A program made the position numbers and the translations under genes. From Phocoena phocoena (lineage: Eukaryota > Chordata > Mammalia > Artiodactyla > Phocoenidae), in NCBI RefSeq assembly GCF_963924675.1, contig NC_089232.1, positions 27,726,842 through 27,790,841 of the forward strand: a DNA stretch of 64,000 bases, written 5' to 3'. Positions 56,085 to 64,000 of this stretch are shown here, piece after piece (position 1 is the first letter of the stretch; each line of letters opens with the position of its first letter). The notes below the pieces were generated by a model. The model saw only the letters and a list, made by a program, of their open reading frames with translations, searched no databases and was not told the origin of the DNA.

Positions 56085-56300
56085 TGATGAAAGTCTAGAC
56101 GGTCTGGTTTTCATCCTGGGTTTCTGCCCGCTACTTACTGTGTGGCATTAGACAAGCTATTCAACCCCTCTGGGCCTCAGTTTCCCCCCAAAAAGGTGAA
56201 TATTATGAACATTACCTACCTATAGGGTTGCCATTATGAGGATTAAGTGAGTTAATATTTGCTAAGCACTTAGAATATTACTTGTTACAGTCTAAGCACT
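56085..56300 (+). mobile_element. MIR SINE
   Basis: The core is ctgtgtggcattagacaagc, then aacccctctgggcctcagtt and gttgccattatgaggattaa. Confidence 0.75.
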
Positions 56301-56502
56301 ACAGTTGTGCTTGTTAATAAATGCAATTCCAAGCGTATAACTTACTCAACTTTCTGTCATAACTTTGAAGTGTTGGTCTCTCTGTTGGCCAGCGTTGCAG
56401 GTAAATGAGTCGAGGCATGGGCTGAGGCATTGCTACCAGTGCGTGGTGTGTTCCCAGAACTAGGAACAGCCGTGTGAAATAGGTAGTGGTTCTACTTGGA
56501 GA

Positions 56503-57317
56503 CGGGGCAGACTGGAAAATGACAGCCCTGGAGGTGTGTCCATAGGTTTGCTGTCAGAGCTGCTGCCTGCTGAAGCACTGATGCCGGCCTAAGCCGTAAA
56601 TGGGGGGGGGGGCGCTGGGGGAAAACAGGGGCAGAATGGAAAGGGAAAACAGGGGAAGAACGGAAAAAGATAGCCTAGGGAGGAGGTGTGGTGTCCATAG
56701 CTTCGGGGTCAGAGGTGCTGCCTGCTGCAGCACCGATGCCACCCGAAGCCGTAGACGGGGGGCTGGGGAAAATAGGGGCAGAATGGAAAGGGAAAACGGG
56801 GGCAGAGCGGAAAACGAAAGCCCGGGAAGGAGGTGTGGTGTCCATGGGTTCGGGGTCAGAGGTGCTGCCTGCTGCAGCACCAGTGACACCCGAAGCCGTA
56901 GACGGGGTGCTGGGGAAAAGAGGGGCAGAATGGAAAGGGAAAACGGGGGCAGAGCGGGAAACGAAAGCCCGGGAAGGAGGTGTGGTGTCCATGGGTTCGG
57001 GGTCAGAGGTGCTGCCTGCTGCAGCACCAGTGACACCCGAAGCCGTAGACGGGGTGCTGGGGAAAAGAGGGGCAGAATGGAAAGGGAAAACGGGGGCAGA
57101 GCGGAAAACGAAAGCCCGGGAAGGAGGTGTGGTGTCCATGGGTTCGGGGTCAGAGGTGCTGCCTGCTGCAGCACCAGTGACACCCGAAGCCGTAGACGGG
57201 GTGCTGGGGAAAAGAGGGGCAGAATGGAAAGGGAAAACAGGGGCAGAACGGAAAACGGAAGACCGGGAAGAAGGTGTGGTGTCCATCGCTTTGGGGTGAG
57301 ATGGGCTGCCTGGCTGA
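56503..57317. repeat. 147-bp minisatellite, about 5.5 copies
   Basis: The marker cccgggaaggaggtgtggtg recurs at 56821, 56968 and 57115, exactly 147 bases apart. More diverged copies lie at about 56525 and 56673, and a partial one at 57262. Central copies are almost identical and outer ones diverged, a usual pattern for local expansion. Because 147 is 49 codons, frames stay open over 200 codons on both strands, with 49-residue repeats (for example GSEVLPAAAPVTPEAVDG on plus, SAPVFPFHSAPLFPSTPS on minus). I see no start context, splice site or known domain that would make either a gene. Confidence 0.93.
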
Positions 57318-57319
57318 TC

Positions 57320-58020
57320 TGAGAAAAGCGAGCGAAAGTGGGAGAGCTTCTCCCTAGCTGCTAACTCTTCTCAAGATCTAGCACGCACTGAACACTGGCC
57401 GGCTCAGCCTGGGTGTTGCCAATGCATTGTACGTGTCACAGAGCAAGGGCGGGCGGGTCAGGGGGTGCGCTGGGGGCCCCACACAGGCCCAGCCCCTGGA
57501 GAAACCCGGCCCGAGGGCAAAGAGCCCGAGCCCTTCTGGACTTTCTAGCGGCTGGGACTTGTCGCTGTGGGTGGCAGGTGTTTGGCACCGGATGGACCAC
57601 CATGTGGAGACTGTTGGGGACTGTGGAAGCCTTCTCCTCCAGGGCTCACCCTGCCTGGGCACCGGCTCTGCAGACCCCTCAGCCCTGGGTATGTATCAGC
57701 CAGCCCTTCCCCGCAACGGGGCCCAGAGGCCAGAGCCTGCCCAGAGCTGAGTGCAGGAGGCACCCAGAGCTTGCCAGGCTGTGGCCCGCCTCCTCCGTGG
57801 ACCTCCCCAGCTCGTCCGCGAGCCCTGGAGACAGGAACAGGAGCGCCTTCTCCAGGGCTGCTGAGCTGCCAGCATCACCATGAGCCAGGCGGTGAAGGTT
57901 TCTGAGCAGGGGATGCAGAGCCCTGACCCGACTGGTTGCTGCACCCCACGATGTCCCTTCCTGGCAGGTAGGTTCTGTCTTCACTTGTTTTTCGAAATTT
58001 GGTAAAAGAACATTTAAACC
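57320..58020. other. GC-rich unassigned segment
   Basis: Beside the minisatellite, several frames of 80-156 codons overlap on both strands, rich in Pro, Ala, Arg and Gly. None has a domain I recognise, and overlapping frames are what GC-rich noncoding DNA gives. It could be part of a decayed CpG island. Confidence 0.35.
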
Positions 58021-58024
58021 TTCG

Positions 58025-58110
58025 ACTGTTCTTCAGGGTATACAGATGGTAGTGGCTTAGCCGGGATTCGAAGCAAGCCTGTGTGATTCCAGAGCTCGTG
58101 CTGTGGACTC
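58025..58110 (-). mobile_element. MIR SINE fragment
   Basis: The antisense end is clear: agtggcttagccgggattcg, then aagcaagcctgtgtgattcc and agagctcgtgctgtg. Confidence 0.6.
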
Positions 58111-58114
58111 TGGT

Positions 58115-60084
58115 GCCTCCTTATCATATATGCTTCGTGTGTTACTTTTTCTTTTGTTTCTTGAAGTCCTTATGATACTTAGCCCTAAGTGCCATACCTG
58201 TAATGAACACATACACTGCCCTGTAGGAGGTGTTCTTTTGTTCAACGCGTGAATTGGTCATCCACCACACTGGGTTCTAATCTCAGAAGATAGGTCAGGG
58301 ACCACCAGTTGTCAGCATAGCACCATCCCACATTTCTAATTGAGGCTTGCAGCCTAGATTTTTCCCTTTGGTCTAGTTTGAAGGATCCAGGTATGTAAAG
58401 CTTATATTCTAGATAAATCAGGGGCTATCCTGAAAGGAATTCATCAGTGAATTATTCTGTATGGATTAGAAGCCAGTTTCTCTGGCCTTCCTGGAGTATA
58501 TCCAGTAAGGCATCTCATTCATGTCTAGAAAGCAAATATATCGTTTATTGCAACTTCAGCATGGAGCGATGTATTGGTTTAAAATAAAGTACGAGCAACA
58601 CAGTTTGGTCATTGTGAGTATGCCGGCTGGGTCCACTCTTTACTACACGTATGTAACTCTAGAGCTTCTTATGCCCCATAGAGGAGACATACTCTTGTGT
58701 GTCTAGGACAAGGGAAACATGTGTTGTTATTCAGGAGCTGGAAGCTACAGCATGACAGGAAAGAATTGAAAAATCCTGGTCTTGGTCTACACGTCACTTT
58801 ACCTTGTTCGAATCTTGTTTCTTTGGCTTGCTTCATTGGAGCGTTTTCTCTCTCCTGGGACTGACATTGTGTATTATATATCAGGCATGTAACATGTAGA
58901 AGTTTCAGAACCCAGAATCATATAGATCAGTAAAAATTTATATATTTTTGTTTAAAATCTATTTAAAATCACACTGGGCATAATTCATATATTCCAAAAG
59001 TAGTTTGACCCTCTGCTCATGAGATTCTTTTTATGGTATGTCGAAGCAAATTTGGACTTCCATCCCCAATAAACTTTGAGGTTGGAGGACACAAAAGCTT
59101 TTGCTCAGACCTAAATTCTGTCTGAAAAAAAAGGGTAACTATTAAAAGCCCTTTCTAACCTCTCCAGGAGCAGAAATGATTTACAGCTATGGCATTGAAC
59201 CATAATTTCTTGATCTCATTTGAGAAGAGTTCAGTAAGAAACAGTGTCTTGATTTTTGTTTGTTGGTTCCCTGTTTTCTTGTCTTGCGTACCAACAATCC
59301 ACTGTAATACATGAGTGAGTATGGCAGCAGGCTGAGTGTTCCCTGGAGCTCATTAAATGAACGTTTTTTCCTAAAATGACTTTTGTCTCCTTGTTTTCAG
59401 CCCCTCTTCTTTCCTCTGTCCTTTACTATAAGCAGGGCTCAGCAAAAGCTGACTGGCTTTGTGCAGACCCTACTTAGGGTAGTCTTTTCTTCATTATTTT
59501 ATTCATGGCACCTCCATTTCATTGTTTGCCTTCTCGAAATGTGTTGAAATCTTTCTGTGGTTGATGACTTCCACAATGTCTTGGCTTTTATTGGTTGATT
59601 GATTTTGGTATTTCTACAGTTTTATTTAAACATGGTTTCAGGGGGACCAGAAAGTAAATATATTTCCTAGTCTGCCATCTTGAGCTGAAAATCCCTGTGG
59701 ATTTTAGCATCCAATGTTCCCATGGGTAAAAAACCCAACCTTGGCATTAATAGATGTACACACACGATTTCAGCTTTTCTTGAGCAATCACTAAGGGTTT
59801 AATATGCGGTCACTTCTAATGGGAAAATAGTAACTATCTCATGGCGTTGATTTGAGGATTAACTTAGATAATGGACAAGAAAATGCTTTGTAAGGTTTTA
59901 AAATCTATAAAAAATGTTTTTTGTTATTATTTGATTTGTTGCTATTTCAACTTTAGTTGACAGTTGTTTGTGACCTTGCTTATGTGAGAAAATGCCTTCT
60001 GGTTTATTGTTTTGTAAGCCAGATTATATTTTTCAATAATTCAACGGAAATGGCATCATTTGTGAAGTTGAAGGGTGAAGGCAT
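58115..60084. other. Intergenic DNA, no gene supported
   Basis: AT-rich sequence with no exon-like segment. Parts near 59600-59690 have repeat-like character but I cannot assign them. Confidence 0.35.
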
Positions 60085-60850
60085 AAATGTTTCTTGACAT
60101 TTGAATCAACTGTTGGTCTTCTGGGGCTTGTCCTTATTCTCCTGCAGTCTCTAATCAACATGGCATCCAGAGAGATCCTGTTAAAACATAAGTCAGATCA
60201 TGTCACTCCAGTCTCTTCAATGGCTTCTTCACAGGAAAAGCAAAGTCCTCAGAGTGCCTCCACAGCCCTAGAAATCTGGGCCTCTGTTTCCTCTCTGACT
60301 GTTTCCTTCTCCTCTCCACTTTGCTCCCTCTGTTTTCCACACATTGACATCCTTTCTGCTCCTTGGATACTCCAAGCCCACTCTTGCCTCATTGCCTTTC
60401 CATCTGACTGTTCCCTCTGCTTGTACTATTCACTTCCCAGATATGCACCTTGCTCCCTCTCACAACCTTAGGTTCCCTCTTAAATTTTATCTTCCCCAGA
60501 AAGCCCTCAGTGATCACTTAGTTTCAGATCGCAGCCCCCTCCTACCAGCTAACAATCTTCATCCCCCTTCCCTGCTTGCTGTTTTTCTCCAGCACTTACC
60601 TGATATACTATTCTACCCATTTATTCAATTTTTATTTACGTACTTACACTTAGGATTTTATATTTGCTTCTTTACTTTTGTCTCTCCCCTCAGCTCGAGA
60701 GAGGCTATATTCATCTGTGTTAATCACTGCTGTGTTTCCTGAACATGCCTAGAAAACATACTGAAGAAGGGTGCCTGAAATTTGGTAAGGGAGCCATCAA
60801 TTTTCTTGGCTGAATGAAGAAATATGTTCATAAATTAATGAACAAATCTC
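60085..60850 (+). mobile_element. L2 LINE 3' region
   Basis: A long, well-kept L2 path: cataagtcagatcatgtcac, tcttcaatggcttcttcaca, gactgttccctctgcttgta, ccagaaagccctcagtgatc, ctccagcacttacctgatat and aatcactgctgtgtttcctg. Confidence 0.82.
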
Positions 60851-60854
60851 TGGG

Positions 60855-61795
60855 GTTTCTGAATTAAGGACTAATGGGAAGAGGAAGGCAAATGGTTGGG
60901 ACAGGGTACTGCAAGAAGTAGTATTTGGAGTACTCTGATAGCTATCCTAATAGATAACATTTTGTTCATTTAAATAGTTTTAACGAGAGAGCTGGGAACT
61001 AGGGACACACAGCATCGAGGTTTTATAATGCATTCTGTAGAGTTCTTTTCAAGTGTGTTCAAATATCATTGAAAATATATGCATGCATATAAACCTCTGT
61101 TACTTTATTTAGTGCTTTACAAGAGCCCCTCAAGGAAGGGGTAGTAGCAACTATCAGTATCCTTCATGATGAGCTTAATTTATTCAAAATTACATCCTAA
61201 TTTATTTGTAACTGTGAAACTAGACGTAGTTATTTAGTAGACCCTCCCTAGAAACCTATGACGTTAATAAAACCAACAAAAATGTGTTCAGCTTCCAGTG
61301 ATACACACACTACAGACTCAATTATGTGTCATCCATTTTAACGAAGGGAAGAAGTGATTTAACAAACACAGAGCAAACAAACAGAATGAAGTTTTGTCCT
61401 CCATTAATATTAGTAATGGATAAAGTGGGCTCCAACGCCTTCAAGGTAGCTTGAGAGCCATCATCTCTGTGTGATGGGAAGGGGGATGCTCGGCCAGGAT
61501 GTCTTTCCGTGTGACTGAGAAAACTTTCCATAATATATAATGATGCTTACTGAAACGGATGTGGGGCATTTGGGTACTTAGGAATCCGTTAGCATATTTT
61601 TCCGGAAGCCTTGACTACAAAATGAAGATAGTAGATTTGGACACTTGCAGCTCTGCAGAAGTTGTTTGGGTATTCATCTTTATGCCGAATGAAGTAAGCT
61701 TATTTCATCTCTGCAGCTTCCCATATACCATTTTCCCACCTCTGTTTTGTGTTTGGAAAGACTTTTAGAAATTAAAACTCAAGTTAAAAAGTGAG
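60855..61795. other. Intergenic DNA, no gene supported
   Basis: Ordinary AT-rich sequence. The longest frames are about 69 codons and unrecognised. Confidence 0.35.
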
Positions 61796-61800
61796 TGACA

Positions 61801-62004
61801 GGCTTCCCTGGTGGCTCAGTGGTTGAGAGTCCGCCTGGCGATGCAGGGGACACGGGTTCGTGCTCTGGTCCGGGAAGATCCCACATGCCGCGGAGCGGCT
61901 AGGCCCGTGAGCCATGGCCGCTGAGCCTGCGCTCCGCGACGTGAGAGGCCACAGCAGTGAGAGGCCCGTGTACCGCAAAAAAAGAAAAGAAAAGAAAAGA
62001 AAGA
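61801..62004 (+). mobile_element. CHR SINE (short odontocete-type form)
   Basis: The head ggcttccctggtggctcagt, internal acacgggttcgtgctctgg and the end gtgagaggcccgtgtaccgc with an AAAAG tail are diagnostic. Flanks: gtgagtgaca to the left and gagagtgaca to the right. Confidence 0.93.
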
Positions 62005-62009
62005 GAGTG

Positions 62010-63530
62010 ACAACTTAAATGATATATGGAATATTTTGCTGACTTACAAGAGCATGCAGAATTAAATATGACCCAGTTGAAATGTTAATTTTATTTTAAT
62101 GTGTATATTGGGGTGGAGTCTTAAAGGTGCCAGAAAACAAGCATTCACCCATCCTGTTTGGAACTGCAGCACACAGGCACCTTCAGTTACCAGTTCTGTT
62201 CATTCCACAGAATCATCTTGGGAAAACATACTGTTTTCTATGTACCTGGTATATATCTTAATTAGTTTGAAGAATTTCCCAAATAACCTGTTAACATGTA
62301 GTTCTCCAATTCCAATCTTGCCACGTCCTGTACCAGTGACACAGCACATAGGAGTTTTATTTCTCTTTCTTCCTCTGGGTTGTTGAGAACCCAACGAAAG
62401 AACAATGGAATGGCATCAAAGAGATCAGGGTTCTTGACTCAGATTTACCATAAAATAATAGTGTCCTCTTGGGAAAATTATAGTTATTCTAGGCCCCTTT
62501 CCTTTTCTTTACTTTGACAGAGCTGCACTAGATGACCCCAAGTAACACTGTGCTCTTTGCAGTAGTAGCTTAGACGTTATTGGTTTTCTGAAACAAATGA
62601 AGACAGTGACACAGGAAACTGTGCAACAACTCTGTAACTGTGTTTTCTTAGAGTTGCCTCCATTTTTCAGATGATAGGATGGCTGAGCACAGAAGTAGGT
62701 GTTTTGACCAGAGGTTCCAGAGTAGATGGAACTGAACCACAAGTTTCCTTCATTCCTGAAGCTCACTTAGCCAAAACATAGGCTTCTGAATATTAAGCTG
62801 TAAAGCATATTATCAGTATGCTTTAAAAGAAGCGGTTCTTCTAGGATTTCTAATGAATAGCAGGCGGTTTTGAAATTCTTAGAAGATCATCGAATTTTGT
62901 GAGATTTACAGCTCTATTTTCCTGTCGAGCAAGTTGTATCAGTGCCAGACAATCATCTGAGCTTCTGGATGCTTCTCTGAACCTCTTGAATTTTTCTTCT
63001 TGCTATCTGAAATTCATGCCAGATAAGCCTTTTTGTAGAGGGCGTGTACAGACTTGTCTATTTTCATATAAGAAAGCGATGCAGTGAGCCAGGTCGGGGG
63101 TTAAGCCCTCATTCTCAGAGTGGTATTGAGCTCCTGGTGAAATATAATCCTCCTTTCCTCAGAATAGAAAAGCAGTTATCTCAAGTTTTTAATGCCATTA
63201 ACTATTTATACATTTATGTATAATACATATATTTATTGTACCTACGAGGTGTGCTCTCTTTGGGAAGTACAAAGCTGTTTGAGACGTAAGTTGTTCTTTT
63301 TTTTTGTTTTCCCACAAATACTGTGACCCTTTGAGCAGGAAGGTCTATGTTTTACTAACATCTAGAACAAGCAGCTAACACGGTGTCTAAGATGTAGTCA
63401 ATAAATATGAAATAGGTAAATGAACACATTTTTAAGGAAGGGCCAGGACATGAACAAATAGAAAATTTTCATTTTCAGTCACAAAGCCACAACAGACATA
63501 AAAATGATACAGACAACAAGTGCTACGGTC
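62010..63530. other. Intergenic DNA with faint MIR-like relics
   Basis: Weak MIR-like cores occur near 62420-62500 and 62640-62700, and a L2/MIR-like end near 63370-63410 (aacacggtgtctaagatgta). No exon is seen. Confidence 0.35.
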
Positions 63531-63534
63531 ATTC

Positions 63535-63720
63535 AAAGAAGGCATAGAATTGATACAACAAGGATCTCCTCTATGGCACAGGGAACTGTACTCAATATTT
63601 TGTAGTAACTTATAAGGGAAAAGAATCTGAAAACGGAATCACTGTGCCGTACACCTGAAACGGACACGACATTGTAAATCAACTCTATTTCAGTTAACAA
63701 ACAAACAAACAGACAACAGC
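63535..63720 (+). mobile_element. L1 3'-end fragment
   Basis: A typical ruminant/cetacean L1 3' end: ctatggcacagggaactgta, agggaaaagaatctgaaaac, gtgccgtacacctgaaacgg, cattgtaaatcaactctatt, then an AACA-type tail. Confidence 0.8.
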
Positions 63721-63889
63721 AACAACAAAAAACCAAAGAGGTCATAGAAGTTCTTATGAGATTCCAGAAGAGAAGAGAAGCCAAATGAGGACGGGAGAGG
63801 CGGCTTTTGAATCAGTTCAGAGGAGAAGTCACAGAGGAACTAGTCATTTGATCTGAACTTGAGATTAAGATTAAGATGAATTAATCTGA

Positions 63890-64000
63890 ATTAATTAAGA
63901 TTGCAACACAGGGATATTACAGATGAAGGTAATCACATAAACTTACTATACTGAAACTTGCAGAGGTTATGAGTGTTGTTCAAGATCCCAAAGCAAGTGC
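63890..64000 (-). mobile_element. MIR-like fragment cut by the window edge
   Basis: Antisense MIR-like sequence: cttgcagaggttatgagtgt, then tgttcaagatcccaaagcaa. It runs off the right end. Confidence 0.45.

Noticed and set aside
56600..57322. 240-codon plus-strand and 209-codon minus-strand frames in the 147-bp minisatellite
   Set aside because: A period divisible by three keeps all such frames open. There is no promoter, splice or domain evidence, so this is kept only as a finding to test.
61801..61990. tRNA-like A/B box sequence (cacgggttcgtgctctgg)
   Set aside because: It belongs to the tRNA-derived head of a CHR SINE, not to a tRNA gene. The same holds for the other CHR copies.
1..64000. 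Telomeric TTAGGG arrays that would mark a subtelomere
   Set aside because: I saw no run of that motif, so a subtelomeric position is not supported by sequence.

Overview
The window is nuclear DNA of a mammal, most probably a cetacean. There is no compact, uninterrupted protein-coding gene. What is present is a large tandem array, a mosaic of duplicated or broken gene pieces, and interspersed repeats of several ages. The cetacean call rests on several short tRNA-derived SINEs of the CHR type with target-site duplications (for example at 33066, 38272, 49175 and 61801), on young L1 3' ends (44165), and on MIR, L2, MER5, MLT1 and mariner relics common to placental mammals.

Layout. Bases 1 to about 16133 are a GC- and CpG-rich macrosatellite. 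Its 2776-bp unit is a dimer of two diverged monomers of about 1.38 kb. Each monomer appears to be built from blocks spaced about 450-500 bp, and two unit variants alternate to give a 5552-bp higher-order period. The array enters from the left edge and ends at 16133 in a hybrid of the two monomers. Next come an unassigned GC-rich segment (16134-16857) and a polypurine/polypyrimidine block (16858-18612) that switches strand repeatedly at perfect hairpins. A processed pseudogene of SRSF3 (18972-20257) follows. Bases 20261-25215 are dense in repeats, including a SINE-L1 chimera at 23376-23700.

Two direct copies of a 1.13-kb CpG island (25362-26495 and 42504-43633) each carry an 81-base first exon that closely resembles exon 1 of DOT1L, with an intact splice donor. 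They lie 17 kb apart with no later DOT1L exon in the window. Just after the second copy are recognisable exons 2, 3 and 4 of DUSP11 (44081-48705), disabled by frameshifts. DUSP11 exon 1, with its CpG promoter, lies downstream of them (51858-52049) on the same strand. The exon order is therefore 2-3-4-1, a permuted and broken copy.

Bases 52050-64000 hold a putative solo LTR, an LTR-like repeat, a 147-bp minisatellite open on both strands (56503-57317), MIR and L2 relics, one more CHR SINE and an L1 tail. The gene pieces do not form a pathway. The window reads as a duplication-prone region, perhaps heterochromatin-adjacent, where gene fragments collected beside a macrosatellite.
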